DNA of 64,000 nucleotides from Aeromicrobium marinum DSM 15272 (GCF_000160775.2 NZ_CM001024.1:2479241-2543240); one strand, 5' to 3'. Counted from the first letter of the stretch, positions 22,901 to 32,556 are shown. A program made the numbers and translations. The notes: a model not told the origin generated them from the letters alone.

Positions 22901-24358
22901 ATGACCACGTTCAGTGATCCCGGAACGAGCTCAGAAGGATCCGCCCCAGTGTGGCGTGACAAGAAGCGGTATCTCTGGGTCCTCGGGCTCGTTGTCCCCA
23001 TGCTGCCGCTGACGGGTCTGGCGCTGGAGAACGCCTCGGGCTTTGAGCTCTGGCTCTGGATGACGCCCGTCGTGTTCCTCGGGCTGATCCCGCTGGTCGA
23101 TCTCGCCGCAGGTTACGACGACACCAACCCGCCTGACGACATCATCGAGGCGCTGGAGAACGATCGGTACTACCGGTGGGTGACCTACGTGTACCTCCCG
23201 GTCCAGTACGTCGGATTCATCCTGGCCATGTGGTATCTCGCCACCGCGGAACTGTCGGTCGGCGGGAAGATCGGGCTTGCCGTGTCGATCGGTGTAGTGG
23301 GCGGAGTAGCCATAAACACCGCGCACGAGCTTGGCCACAAGCGAGAGGCGAACGAGCGCTGGCTGTCCAAGATCGCCTTGGCCCAGACGTTCTACGGACA
23401 CTTCTACATCGAGCACAACCGTGGACACCATGTGCGTGTCGCCACCCCCGAGGATCCCGCCAGTGCGCGCCTCGGCGAGAGCCTCTATCGCTTCTGGCCC
23501 CGCACGGTCTTTGGTTCGCTCAAGAGCGCGTGGGAGGTGGAGTCCAAGCGTTACCGCCGCAAGGACACGCACCCCTTCCACCTTCGGAACGACGTCCTCA
23601 ACGCTTGGCTGATGTCGGTGGCGCTGTGGGGCGGTCTGCTGGCCGTGCTTTTCTTCGCAGCTGGCGTGTCACCACTGTCGGTCCTGCCGTATCTGCTGAT
23701 TCAGGCGGTTGTCGGGTTCTCCCTCCTGGAGATCGTGAACTACATGGAGCACTACGGAATGCTTCGGCAGAAGGTCGGCAAGGGAGACAAGTACCGCTTC
23801 GAACGTGTCACCCCGGCGCACTCGTGGAACTCCAACAACATCGCCACCAATGTGCTGCTTTACCACCTGCAGCGTCACAGCGACCACCATGCGAATCCCA
23901 CCCGGCGGTACCAGGCCCTCCGTGACTTCAAGGATGCTCCGGTGCTTCCTACGGGCTACACGGGCATGATCGTGGTCGCGCTCTTCCCGCCGCTGTTCCG
24001 CAGGCTGATGGACCAGCGCGTGATCGACCACTACGACGGCGACATTCGGCTCGCGAACGTCCAGCCGGGCAAGGAAGAGAAGTTGCTGCGGAAGTTCCCG
24101 ATCCCAGAGGCGCTTCTTGATCGGGAGGCGAAGATCCTTGAGGACGCCACCGTGCAGGACTTCGCCGACGAAGTTCTCGCCGCACGGTGCCCTGGATGCG
24201 GTCACACGTATCAGGTGGTCGAGGGCAATGAGCTTGAAGGCTTCGCTGCGGGCACGGCGTGGGCAGACATCCCCGACGACTGGTGCTGTCCGGACTGCGG
24301 AGTGCGCGAGAAGGTTGACTTTACGCCGATCGATCCGCGGCAGGCGGTGGGGAGCTGA
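22901..24358 (+). CDS. alkB: Alkane 1-monooxygenase fused to rubredoxin
   Basis: This 485-residue integral membrane di-iron enzyme oxidises n-alkanes to 1-alkanols. The histidine clusters are present: HELGH (142-146), HNRGHH (172-177), NYMEHYG (280-286) and RHSDHH (325-330), among about six membrane helices. The C terminus adds a rubredoxin domain with C430/C433 and C463/C466 (CPGCG, CCPDCG), so the electron donor is covalently attached. Such fusions are known in Gram-positive long-chain alkane degraders. AGGAGG lies 5 nt before ATG 22901. It is followed directly by ferredoxin and reductase genes that complete the electron chain. Confidence 0.93.
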   Translation: MTTFSDPGTSSEGSAPVWRDKKRYLWVLGLVVPMLPLTGLALENASGFELWLWMTPVVFLGLIPLVDLAAGYDDTNPPDDIIEALENDRYYRWVTYVYLPVQYVGFILAMWYLATAELSVGGKIGLAVSIGVVGGVAINTAHELGHKREANERWLSKIALAQTFYGHFYIEHNRGHHVRVATPEDPASARLGESLYRFWPRTVFGSLKSAWEVESKRYRRKDTHPFHLRNDVLNAWLMSVALWGGLLAVLFFAAGVSPLSVLPYLLIQAVVGFSLLEIVNYMEHYGMLRQKVGKGDKYRFERVTPAHSWNSNNIATNVLLYHLQRHSDHHANPTRRYQALRDFKDAPVLPTGYTGMIVVALFPPLFRRLMDQRVIDHYDGDIRLANVQPGKEEKLLRKFPIPEALLDREAKILEDATVQDFADEVLAARCPGCGHTYQVVEGNELEGFAAGTAWADIPDDWCCPDCGVREKVDFTPIDPRQAVGS

Positions 24359-24552
24359 TGCCCACTATCCACGTCGATCGCGACAAGTGCGAGGGCCTCG
24401 GCATGTGCGAAGCGATGGCGAACGACTACTTCGAGGTTGGCGATGACGACGTTCTGAAGGTGCTCGATGGGGAGGTGCCCGAGTCGGATCGAGCCCACGT
24501 CCATTCGGCCATCCAAGCGTGCCCGGTCCTCGCTCTGCGACTTGAGGATTGA
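24358..24552 (+). CDS. Small 3Fe-4S-type ferredoxin
   Basis: This 64-residue ferredoxin has CEGLGMC near the N terminus and ACPVLAL near the C terminus, the three-cysteine pattern (CxxxxxC...CP) of actinobacterial ferredoxins that usually serve P450s. It would carry electrons from the reductase encoded next. Its ATG overlaps the alkB stop by one base (TGATG), indicating translational coupling. The alkB product already has a rubredoxin, so this may be a second carrier or serve another oxygenase. Confidence 0.88.
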   Translation: MPTIHVDRDKCEGLGMCEAMANDYFEVGDDDVLKVLDGEVPESDRAHVHSAIQACPVLALRLED

Positions 24553-24554
24553 CC

Positions 24555-25820
24555 GTGACTGACTTCGACGATGACCGTCACCTCGTGGTGGTGGGGGGAG
24601 GGTTGGCCGGCCTCCGCGCCATCGAGGCTGCGCGCGGCACCGGATGGCGAGGCTCGCTCACTCTCGTCGGCGCCGAAGACAACCCGCCGTACGACCGCCC
24701 CCCTCTCTCGAAGTCGTTCCTGGCCGAGGGGCCTCTGAACCAGGTCACTCCCTTCCGGTCAGCGGTTCAGCTGCGTGAGGAACTCCAGGCAGACGTGGTG
24801 CTCGGTACCCGGGTCGAAGGAGTCGACACAGCCGGCCGCTCTGTCCAGCTGAGTGATGGCCGACGACTTTCCTACGACAGTCTCTTGGTGGCCACTGGCT
24901 CCAACGCCCGGAAGGTCGCCGGACAGGACTCCGTGACCGGAGTGGTGGGACTGAGAACGGATCGCGATGCCGCAGAAGTGCGTCGTCATCTCGATGAAGG
25001 GGCACGTGTCGTGATCGTTGGCGCCGGCTTTGTGGGATCTGAGGTGGCGTCCGCCGCGCTGCAGCGGGGCCTCCACGTCACGATCATCGACACCGAGTCC
25101 GTCCCGCTGACCCGGTCTGTCGGGAGACGAGCTGGGGAGATGTGCGTAGACCTGCACCGGGCCGCGGGCGTCGAGCTCCGCACAGAGGTCGGTGTCGCAG
25201 GGTTCGCCTCGCGCGGTGGACGACTGACGGGCGTATGCCTGACTGACGGGTCCGAGATCGCGGCGGACCTCGCGGTGGTGGGTATCGGAGCCAGTCCTTC
25301 GACCCATTGGCTCGAGAGTTCTGACGTCGCGCTGGAGTCCGATGGTGGGATCGTCTGCGGTGAGGATCTTGCGACGAGCGTCCCGGGAATCTGGGCCGCC
25401 GGCGACGTCGCGCACGTCCCCTATGGGGTGTTCGGAGGCGACCTTCTGCGGGTTGAGCATTGGACCAATGCCGCCGAGCAAGGCGCGGTCGCTGGACGAA
25501 ACGCCATCCGACGACAGGGCGATCCCGAGAAAGTCAGCGGCATCCCCTACTTCTGGTCGGATTGGTACGGGCATCGGCTGCAGTTCGTCGGCACTGCTCT
25601 GAGTGCCGAGGAGGTGGTCATCGGCCCGGGCGGGCCCGGGAGCGTGATCCTCTACCGCCGAGACGACTGTGTAGTCGGGGCACTGACGATCGACCGGGGC
25701 GGCGACATCATGAAGCTGCGCCGCCGCATCGTCGGCCGAGGATCCTGGGACGAGGCTGTGGAGTTCGCGCAGGCTCGGGTCGAGGGCGGCGTCGGGGACA
25801 AGCAGACGCTGCCAGCCTGA
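24555..25820 (+). CDS. NAD(P)H:ferredoxin/rubredoxin reductase
   Basis: This 421-residue FAD enzyme passes electrons from NAD(P)H to the ferredoxin or the AlkB rubredoxin. The N-terminal FAD site is VVGGGLAG, the NAD(P) site is VIVGAGFVGSEVASAAL, and the FAD-binding GIWAAGDVAH follows, the standard order of rhodocoxin/putidaredoxin reductases. GTG 24555 is chosen because GAGG lies 7 nt upstream; the TTG at 24549 would be too close. It starts 2 nt after the ferredoxin stop and ends 6 nt from the convergent regulator. Confidence 0.9.
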   Translation: MTDFDDDRHLVVVGGGLAGLRAIEAARGTGWRGSLTLVGAEDNPPYDRPPLSKSFLAEGPLNQVTPFRSAVQLREELQADVVLGTRVEGVDTAGRSVQLSDGRRLSYDSLLVATGSNARKVAGQDSVTGVVGLRTDRDAAEVRRHLDEGARVVIVGAGFVGSEVASAALQRGLHVTIIDTESVPLTRSVGRRAGEMCVDLHRAAGVELRTEVGVAGFASRGGRLTGVCLTDGSEIAADLAVVGIGASPSTHWLESSDVALESDGGIVCGEDLATSVPGIWAAGDVAHVPYGVFGGDLLRVEHWTNAAEQGAVAGRNAIRRQGDPEKVSGIPYFWSDWYGHRLQFVGTALSAEEVVIGPGGPGSVILYRRDDCVVGALTIDRGGDIMKLRRRIVGRGSWDEAVEFAQARVEGGVGDKQTLPA

Positions 25821-25826
25821 CCGGCT

Positions 25827-27083
25827 TCACTGCCCCAGATCAGTGACCAGCTCGAGCGATCCGCCAGCATGGAATACGTCAAGATGCTGGAGCGCGACAG
25901 TCATCGATGGACTCAGCCGACTGATGTTCATGTCCAGCGCCTTCTCCGCCTGCGCGATTCGGTAGCGCACGGTGTTTCGGTGCACTTGGAGAGCGAGGGC
26001 TGCATCGTCGACGTTGCCGCCGGCTTCCAGGTAGGCCGAGATCGTCTCCCGCCGGCGAGCGGTGGCCTCGTCGGAAGCGGCGAGCCCTCCGAGGGTGCGG
26101 CTGACGAATCGATCGACCTGCGGGGTGCAACCGAGGAGCACGAGAAGCTCAACCTCTCCGTACTGGCACACCGCCGGAATCGAGCCGGAGGCGGCAAGCC
26201 TCAGGGCTCCTTCCGCTTCTTTGAAAGTGGCGATGAAGCCCGGGATGCCCGACCATCCGGACCCGATGCCCGCCCGCGTGCCGGAGGCGGCCTGACGATT
26301 GAACTCCTCGACGAGCGCGCCCAGCTCAGGCTCGGTACGCGTCCCGATCCACACCCAAAGTCGACGGCCGCTGGGTCGAACCAGTAGGGGCTGCGTCACG
26401 CCGAGGCTGCGAGCGAGGTCCTGCGCAAGCTGCTCGAGGCCACTGACCCCGTCGTGCTCGTCGCACGTCAGGACTAACGCACTGTGGATGACGGACATTG
26501 GGTAGCCGCCGAGTGCCGTGGAGATCCGGCGCGGGTCGTCGTGCTGGCCGTTGAGCACCTCGAGCACAGTCTCGTATCGTTGCGCGGCCACGCCGGCTTG
26601 CGCGCGGCCGCGCTCCTCGTGGAAGGTCTGGATCGAGGCAGTGATCGACTGGTCAATCCATTGGCTCGCTCGGTCCCAGAAGTAGATCAGCACTTCGCCG
26701 TGATCGAAATCATCGTCGGGGAGCTCCTCGACCTCGCGCGAGATGTACGCCCACGTCGTCTGCTGAGCCACCCGGTAGAAGCGGATCAACGTCTCGACGG
26801 TCAGCCTGGAGTTCGCGACCTCGACGGCAAGGAGTTTCGCTCGATCGACGAGGTGGAACGAGAAGGTCGGCTCGGAGAGCTGTCGGAGGAAGGACTCCCA
26901 ATGTTCGGCGACCGTGTCTCGGATACCAGTCCCGATTCCATCGGCGTCGGCAATCTCCGGCACCTCTCCGAGGATGGCGGTAGTAGTGTCCTCGACCCAT
27001 CGCTTGAGCGCGTCTGGCTCCGATTCGCGGGCGATGAAAACGCTCAACCACCGCGCCAGGCCGTCGGTCTTCTGGTCGGTCAT
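25827..27083 (-). CDS. PucR/CdaR-type transcriptional regulator
   Basis: This 418-residue regulator has a long N-terminal sensory region, a central GGDEF-like segment (about 150-300) and a C-terminal PucR helix-turn-helix (AYLEAGGNVDDAALALQVHR followed by NTVRYRIAQAEKAL). The family includes AlkR-like regulators beside alkane hydroxylase genes, so control of the alk genes is likely but inferred. ATG 27083 has GGGGGGAG 8 nt upstream; ATG 27125 is an in-frame alternative. It lies just downstream of the acyl-CoA ligase on the same strand and convergent with the reductase gene. Confidence 0.85.
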   Translation of the reverse strand: MTDQKTDGLARWLSVFIARESEPDALKRWVEDTTTAILGEVPEIADADGIGTGIRDTVAEHWESFLRQLSEPTFSFHLVDRAKLLAVEVANSRLTVETLIRFYRVAQQTTWAYISREVEELPDDDFDHGEVLIYFWDRASQWIDQSITASIQTFHEERGRAQAGVAAQRYETVLEVLNGQHDDPRRISTALGGYPMSVIHSALVLTCDEHDGVSGLEQLAQDLARSLGVTQPLLVRPSGRRLWVWIGTRTEPELGALVEEFNRQAASGTRAGIGSGWSGIPGFIATFKEAEGALRLAASGSIPAVCQYGEVELLVLLGCTPQVDRFVSRTLGGLAASDEATARRRETISAYLEAGGNVDDAALALQVHRNTVRYRIAQAEKALDMNISRLSPSMTVALQHLDVFHAGGSLELVTDLGQ

Positions 27084-27134
27084 CTGCCTGCTCCCCCCTC
27101 GCTCAAGCGCCCCGCCGATTTCCATCGCTCTCGG

Positions 27135-28694
27135 TCATCGCAGCTCCCTCTTGAGAATTTTTCCAGTGGCGGTCATGGGGAGTGCTTCCACGACCTCGAC
27201 CAGGCGAGGGTATTTGTAAGCGGCGATCTGTCGCTTGCTCCACTGGATGAGCTCATCGGGCGTGACGGTGGACCCGGACTCGGGGATCACGTAAGCCTTG
27301 ATCTCCTCGCCGTGCGACTCGTGCGGCACGCCAATGACGGCCGCGAGCGACACGGCCGGGTGGGTGATGAGCAACTCCTCGATCTCGCGGGGGTACACGT
27401 TGAAACCGCCGCGGATGATCATGTCCTTGGACCTGTCGACGATGAAGAACCATCCGTCGGCATCCCTGCGTGCGAGGTCTCCGGTGCGGAACCAGCCCTC
27501 GGGGCTGATGGACTCCCAGGTGGCCTCGGGGCGGTTGTAGTACCCCTTCATGACGTTGTGTCCGCGGATCGCGATCTCGCCGATCACGTCGTCGCCCGCC
27601 TTCAGCTCATCCCAGCTGCTCGGATCGATGAGCGTCATCTCCACCCCGGGGATCGGCGTGCCGATCGATCCGACCCGGACCTCAGATCCGAGTCGGGAGA
27701 AGCTCGCGACGGGCGACGTCTCGGACAACCCGTACCCCTCGAGCACCGTGACCCCGAAACGCTCCTGGAACTGACGGTGAACTTCGATCGGAAGAGCTGC
27801 TCCGCCAGCCACGGCCACGCGGAGGTTCTCGGCGAGTCGATCGACGTCGGTGGACTCGTCCAAGGCGCCGATCAGGCTCCAGTACATCGTCGGCACACCG
27901 CCGAAGAAGGTGACGGACTCGCGGAGCATCAAACCGAGTGCTGCCGCCGGTTCGAACCGAGGAAGCATCACGATGGTGCCGCCGAATGCGAAGGCACCGT
28001 TCTGTATGACCGTCTGGCCGAAGGAATGGAACAGTGGAAGCACGCAGAGATACGTGTCCGGGTTGACCGCATCAGCGCCGAACAGGTCCTGGCCAGCCAG
28101 TGCGTTGTCGCGCATGTTTCGGTGCCGCAGTTCTGCGCCCTTCGGCTGACCCGTGGTTCCTGACGTGTAGAGGATGACGGCCGTGTCGTCGTCATCGACC
28201 TTGACCGAATCGAACTTCGGAGCCTGGCCGGCCATGCCCTGACCCAAGGTGGAGGCACCCGCGATCGGCGACTCCGCCGCCGGGTCCGCGGTGATGACGA
28301 AGAAGTCGGTGCAGCCAGGCGCCCCCTCGAAACCTGCGAAGGCCTCAGCGCCGATGGGGAGGTCGGCCGTTCCCTCGAAGGCGAAGTAGGCCTTCGCCTC
28401 GGAGTCGGCGAGGTGGTAGGCGACCTCGCGACCCTTGAGCAGGACGTTCAGGGGGACGACGACTCCGCCCGCCTTGAGAATCCCGTAGTAGACCATGGAG
28501 AAGTACGGGAGGTTGGGACAACTGAGTGCGACCTTGTCGCCGGGCTGGACGCCTCGGGAGGTCAGGAGGTGGGCGACTTGGCTCGCGGCCGCGTTCACCT
28601 GGCCGTAGGTCAGGCGCGCATCCCCCAGGATGATCGCCTCACGATCGGGGAAGGACCAGGCGCTGTCTTCAAGCAGGCCGGCAAGGTTCGTCAT
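27135..28694 (-). CDS. Long-chain acyl-CoA ligase (AMP-forming)
   Basis: This 519-residue adenylate-forming enzyme activates fatty acids, here probably those made from alkanes, to acyl-CoA. The AMP-binding core YTSGTTGQPKG, the GYGLSETSP motif, the hinge WFRTGDLARRD, and the C-terminal catalytic lysine in TATGKILKREL are intact. Length is normal. It is probably co-transcribed with the PucR-type gene immediately downstream. The promoter faces the GMC/mce operon across a 348-bp gap with a TTTGTCA inverted repeat. Confidence 0.9.
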   Translation of the reverse strand: MTNLAGLLEDSAWSFPDREAIILGDARLTYGQVNAAASQVAHLLTSRGVQPGDKVALSCPNLPYFSMVYYGILKAGGVVVPLNVLLKGREVAYHLADSEAKAYFAFEGTADLPIGAEAFAGFEGAPGCTDFFVITADPAAESPIAGASTLGQGMAGQAPKFDSVKVDDDDTAVILYTSGTTGQPKGAELRHRNMRDNALAGQDLFGADAVNPDTYLCVLPLFHSFGQTVIQNGAFAFGGTIVMLPRFEPAAALGLMLRESVTFFGGVPTMYWSLIGALDESTDVDRLAENLRVAVAGGAALPIEVHRQFQERFGVTVLEGYGLSETSPVASFSRLGSEVRVGSIGTPIPGVEMTLIDPSSWDELKAGDDVIGEIAIRGHNVMKGYYNRPEATWESISPEGWFRTGDLARRDADGWFFIVDRSKDMIIRGGFNVYPREIEELLITHPAVSLAAVIGVPHESHGEEIKAYVIPESGSTVTPDELIQWSKRQIAAYKYPRLVEVVEALPMTATGKILKRELR

Positions 28695-29042
28695 GTGTCA
28701 TCCTTCGATGTTTGTGCCAATGTCCAAGGTCATTTCGCTGTAGAGGCGCTCTCTTCAGGACACCCCAGCGTGTGACTGCCATCACCCTGTCGGCTTTCCT
28801 TCGACAATTCTCGTCGCGATTGACCAGAGTCACACGGTTCATTTGTCAAAAATGACAAACATGAGTTCCTTGGGGTCCCGGGAAATGCGGGTGAAAGTCC
28901 GGGATTGTTGGATCCGACAACCGAGGTCCGGGAACTTGTCGGAATCGGCCAAGACGCACCGGTCCCGCGCGGGTTGAACTGTTCCCTCACGCACGTGACG
29001 CCCGACACATTCATCGGGTTCGCCGAAGCCCGAGGAGTTCCG
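28695..29042. promoter_or_regulatory. Divergent promoter region with TTTGTCA palindrome
   Basis: This 348-bp gap drives the ligase leftward and the GMC/mce operon rightward. A perfect 7-bp inverted repeat (TTTGTCA 28842-28848, TGACAAA 28853-28859, spacer AAAA) sits centrally in an AT-richer patch. It is a candidate operator coordinating both directions. An in-frame extension of the GMC gene to 28905 looks non-coding. Confidence 0.5.
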
Positions 29043-30830
29043 TTGACCATCGAGACAGCCCCAGAGAACGTGCTGGACTTCGATGTGATCGTCGTCGGCT
29101 CCGGGTTCGGTGGCTCGGTCGCCGCTCTTCGGCTGACCGAGAAGGGCTACCGGGTTGGCGTGATCGAAGCCGGCCGACGCTTCGAGGACGACGAGTTCGC
29201 AAAGACGTCATGGGACGCCCGGAAGTTTCTCTTCGCCCCCCGACTCGGTTGTTTCGGGATCCAGCGCATCCGGCTCTTAAAGGACGTCGTGGTCCTCGCC
29301 GGCGCCGGAGTCGGAGGCGGGTCGCTGGTCTACGCCAACACTCTCTACGAACCCAAGTCCAGTGCCTTCTTTCGCGACCCGCAGTGGGCGCACATCACGG
29401 ACTGGAAGGACGAGCTCACTCCGTTCTACGACCAAGCCAAGCGCATGCTCGGCGTCGTCGAGAACCCCTCGGTGACCCCCTCGGATGTCGTGCTGAAGGA
29501 GGTGGCGGACGACATGGGCGTCGGTCACACCTACCAGCAGACGCCGATCGGTGTCTGTTTCGGCGCCGCCGGGCAACGGCAGCCCGGCGAGGTGATCCCT
29601 GACCCCTACTTCGGTGGAGCTGGCCCTGAGCGCCGTGGCTGTATCGAATGCGGCGAGTGCATGACGGGGTGCCGTCACAACGCCAAGAACACTCTCGTGA
29701 AGAACTATCTCCACCTGGCGGAGCGCGCTGGTGCGACAGTCATCGAGCGGACGACAGTCTCGGCCCTGCGCCCCCGAGCCGAGGGTGGGTATGAGGTCGT
29801 CACTCATCGATCCGGGCGGTCTGCGCGGCGACAGGCGACACTCACGGCCGAGCATGTGGTGCTCGCGGCGGGGACCTGGGGCACCCAGGAACTCCTCCAC
29901 GGGATGCGCCGGTCCGGTGATCTTCCCCGGATCTCGGATCGTCTCGGCTACCTCACTCGCACCAACTCCGAAGCTCTCTGTGCCGCGAGCACGAAGGTCA
30001 GCAACCGCAAGAAGTATGACTTCCACCACGGCGTCGCGATCACCTCGTCGATCCATCCTGACGAGAACACCCACGTGGAGCCCGTCCGGTACGGCATCGG
30101 GTCCGGGATGATGGGAACCCTCCTCACCCTGATGACCGATGGCGGCGGTCGGACCCCCCGGTGGCTCCGGTGGATCGGTCAAGTCATCCGCCACCCTGGA
30201 CGGTTCGCTTCCACGCTCCTCGGCCTCGGTACGTGGCCGCAGCGCACCATCATCGCGTTGGTCATGCAGACCCATGACAACTCCATCACGGTGTACCCGA
30301 AGAAGCGCGGACGGAAGATCCGCCTCACCTCCCGGCAGGGGCACGGGCAGCCGAACCCGACCTGGATCCCCGCCGGGAACGACATCGTGCGGTCCATGGC
30401 CGAGAAGATCGACGGAGGGTCGTACAGCACCATCGGCGAGGTCTTCAACATCCCCATGACCGCCCACTTCCTTGGCGGTTGCCCCATCGGCGACTCGGCG
30501 CAGAACGGGGTCATCGATCCCTATCACCGCCTGTACGGGCACCCGGGGCTCCACGTCGTGGACGGAGCAGCGATCTCCGCGAACCTCGGTGTGAACCCGA
30601 GCCTGACGATCACGGCACAGGCCGAGCGAGCGATGTCGCTCTGGCCCAACAAGGGGCAGGAGGATGCTCGGCCTTTGCTCGGCGAATCATACGAACGCCT
30701 CGCTGCCGTGCGCCCCGAGCATGAGGTCGTTCCTCCGTCCGCTCCCGCAGCCCTGAGGCTTCCCCTGTTCGTCGTGCAGACACCGAAAGCCGAGTCAGCA
30801 GTCACGCCCCAGACCACCGGTGTCGTCTGA
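29043..30830 (+). CDS. GMC-family FAD oxidoreductase, cholesterol-oxidase-like
   Basis: This 595-residue enzyme is similar in layout to mycobacterial ChoD-type proteins. The FAD-binding VVGSGFGGSVAALRL is at the N terminus, GAGVGGGSLVYANTL follows, and the C-terminal GMC segments (HFLGGCPIG, DGAAISANLGVNPSLTITAQ) are present. A cysteine cluster (CIECGECMTGCRHN) recalls an Fe-S motif and is characteristic of this subgroup. It may oxidise a 3-hydroxysterol or a fatty alcohol. TTG 29043 with AGGAG 5 nt upstream is the best start. Its stop overlaps the first yrbE start (TGATG), so it leads the mce operon. Confidence 0.82.
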   Translation: MTIETAPENVLDFDVIVVGSGFGGSVAALRLTEKGYRVGVIEAGRRFEDDEFAKTSWDARKFLFAPRLGCFGIQRIRLLKDVVVLAGAGVGGGSLVYANTLYEPKSSAFFRDPQWAHITDWKDELTPFYDQAKRMLGVVENPSVTPSDVVLKEVADDMGVGHTYQQTPIGVCFGAAGQRQPGEVIPDPYFGGAGPERRGCIECGECMTGCRHNAKNTLVKNYLHLAERAGATVIERTTVSALRPRAEGGYEVVTHRSGRSARRQATLTAEHVVLAAGTWGTQELLHGMRRSGDLPRISDRLGYLTRTNSEALCAASTKVSNRKKYDFHHGVAITSSIHPDENTHVEPVRYGIGSGMMGTLLTLMTDGGGRTPRWLRWIGQVIRHPGRFASTLLGLGTWPQRTIIALVMQTHDNSITVYPKKRGRKIRLTSRQGHGQPNPTWIPAGNDIVRSMAEKIDGGSYSTIGEVFNIPMTAHFLGGCPIGDSAQNGVIDPYHRLYGHPGLHVVDGAAISANLGVNPSLTITAQAERAMSLWPNKGQEDARPLLGESYERLAAVRPEHEVVPPSAPAALRLPLFVVQTPKAESAVTPQTTGVV

Positions 30831-31696
30831 TGACGACCGTGCAGGGGTCGTCCCGACCCGAGGGCGACACTCCGAACGAGCCGACGCCTCCCACCCGGGC
30901 AGAGATCGAGCGTGAGGCTCTGACGTTCAACCCGTTCGCGAAGGTCCTGAGCGGTTTCGGTCTCGTCGGCAACTTCTACAACTTCTGCGGCAAGACCTTC
31001 CGCACCATGTTCACCCGGCGCCCGGTGGTCGACGAGATTGTGCAGCAGGCCTGGTTCATCTCGTCGGTGTCGATCATGCCGGCAATCATGGTGTCGATTC
31101 CTCTGTGCATGATCATCGTCTTCCAGGTCAACCAGCTGCTGATCCAGATCGGCGCGGTGGACCTGGCCGGCGCGGGAGCGGCCGTCGCCGTCATCCGGGA
31201 GATCGGTCCGATCGTGAGTGTCTTGGTCGTGGCAGGTGCCGGTGCCACTGCCGTATGTGCCGATCTCGGCGCACGCAAGATTCGCGACGAGATCGACGCC
31301 ATGGAAACCCTCGGCATCGACCCAATCCACCGCCTCGTGGTGCCGCGCGTCATCGCCTCGACCTTCATCGCCGTGGCGCTCAACGGAATGGTCTCCATCG
31401 TCGGGCTCGCGGGTGCTTACTACTTCTCCGTGGTCCTCCAAGGAGCCACGCCCGGGCTGTTCATCGACGGACTCACGTTGCTCGTCGGAACTCCCGACTT
31501 CTGGGCATCGAGCCTGAAGGCGGCGATCTTCGGATTGCTCGCAGGTCTGGCCGGTTGCTACTTGGGACTGAACGCCAAGGGTGGACCGAAGGGCGTCGGA
31601 GATGCGGTCAACCAGACGGTCGTGCTCGCGTTCCTGATGCTGTTCGCGGCCAACACCGTCATCACCACGATCTTCCTGCAGCTGAAGGGGGCCTGA
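30830..31696 (+). CDS. yrbEA: YrbE/MlaE-family permease A of the Mce transporter
   Basis: This 288-residue inner-membrane permease has about five hydrophobic segments and the family core AVIREIGPIVSVLVVAG and ARKIRDEIDAMETLGIDP. Paired with YrbEB and MceG it forms the ABC part of an Mce lipid importer. ATG 30830 overlaps the GMC stop. The N-terminal 35 residues are polar and cytoplasmic. Confidence 0.93.
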   Translation: MTTVQGSSRPEGDTPNEPTPPTRAEIEREALTFNPFAKVLSGFGLVGNFYNFCGKTFRTMFTRRPVVDEIVQQAWFISSVSIMPAIMVSIPLCMIIVFQVNQLLIQIGAVDLAGAGAAVAVIREIGPIVSVLVVAGAGATAVCADLGARKIRDEIDAMETLGIDPIHRLVVPRVIASTFIAVALNGMVSIVGLAGAYYFSVVLQGATPGLFIDGLTLLVGTPDFWASSLKAAIFGLLAGLAGCYLGLNAKGGPKGVGDAVNQTVVLAFLMLFAANTVITTIFLQLKGA

Positions 31697-31697
31697 C

Positions 31698-32549
31698 GTG
31701 GCATCGGAGAGCAGTTCGCAGATCCGCAACACGGTCGCCGGGGCTGCAACGGCACCCATCCGGTCGGTGGGCGACCTCGGCACCCAGTTGATGTTCTACG
31801 CGCGGGCCATTGCATGGATTCCGCTGACGATCCGCAAGTACCCCAAGGAGATCCGACGCCTGATTGCTGAAGTCAGCATGGGGTCCGGGGCAATGGCGGC
31901 CATCGGCGGAACGGTCTTCGTGGTGTTCTTCTTGTCCCTGGCTATCGGGATCCAAGTCGGCCTCGAAGCATTCACCACCTTCGGCAACATCGGCGTCGGC
32001 GCGTTGTCCGGGTTCTTCTCTGCCTACTTCAACACTCGCGAAGCTGCGCCGATCATGGCCTGCATCGCGCTGACGGCCACGGTGGGTGCCGGCTTCACCG
32101 CACAACTCGGGGCCATGCGGGTCAGCGAAGAGATCGATGCCCTGGACGTCATGGCGGTCCCGTCGATCCCGTACCTGGTGACGACGCGCATCGTGGCCGG
32201 GATGGTGGCCGTGGTGCCCCTGTTCGCGATCGGTCTCATCACGATGTTCCTGGCAACACAGGTGATGGTGACCGTGGCGTTCGGCCAGGCCACGGGTACC
32301 TATCAGCACTACTTCGACACCTTCCTGGTGCCCGGCGATGTGGCACTGGCCGGGGTGAAGGTGCTGCTGACGGCCGTCGTCATCATGTGCGTCTGCTGCT
32401 ACTACGGCTACACCGCCAGTGGTGGGCCCGCCGGCGTTGGACGGTCGGTGGGCCGCGCGGTGCGGACCTCCCTGATCACTGTCATGTCCATCGATCTGGT
32501 CTTCGGTATCGCCTTCTGGGGCGTGCCGACGGTCTACATCGCAGGCTGA
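31698..32549 (+). CDS. yrbEB: YrbE/MlaE-family permease B of the Mce transporter
   Basis: This 283-residue second permease subunit has ARYFNTREAAPIMACIALTA-like organisation: the coupling-helix segment MRVSEEIDALDVMAVPSIPY and several hydrophobic helices. GTG 31698 begins 1 nt after the yrbEA stop. It forms the permease heterodimer with YrbEA. It is followed 7 nt later by mceA. Confidence 0.93.
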   Translation: MASESSSQIRNTVAGAATAPIRSVGDLGTQLMFYARAIAWIPLTIRKYPKEIRRLIAEVSMGSGAMAAIGGTVFVVFFLSLAIGIQVGLEAFTTFGNIGVGALSGFFSAYFNTREAAPIMACIALTATVGAGFTAQLGAMRVSEEIDALDVMAVPSIPYLVTTRIVAGMVAVVPLFAIGLITMFLATQVMVTVAFGQATGTYQHYFDTFLVPGDVALAGVKVLLTAVVIMCVCCYYGYTASGGPAGVGRSVGRAVRTSLITVMSIDLVFGIAFWGVPTVYIAG

Positions 32550-32556
32550 GGGACCC

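Noticed and set aside
26484-28163. Long open frame (559 codons) on the plus strand
   Set aside because: It is antisense to the PucR-type regulator and acyl-CoA ligase, both of which have clear family motifs. High GC produces such shadows.
29277-30554. Minus-strand frame of 425 codons
   Set aside because: It is the antisense of the GMC oxidoreductase.
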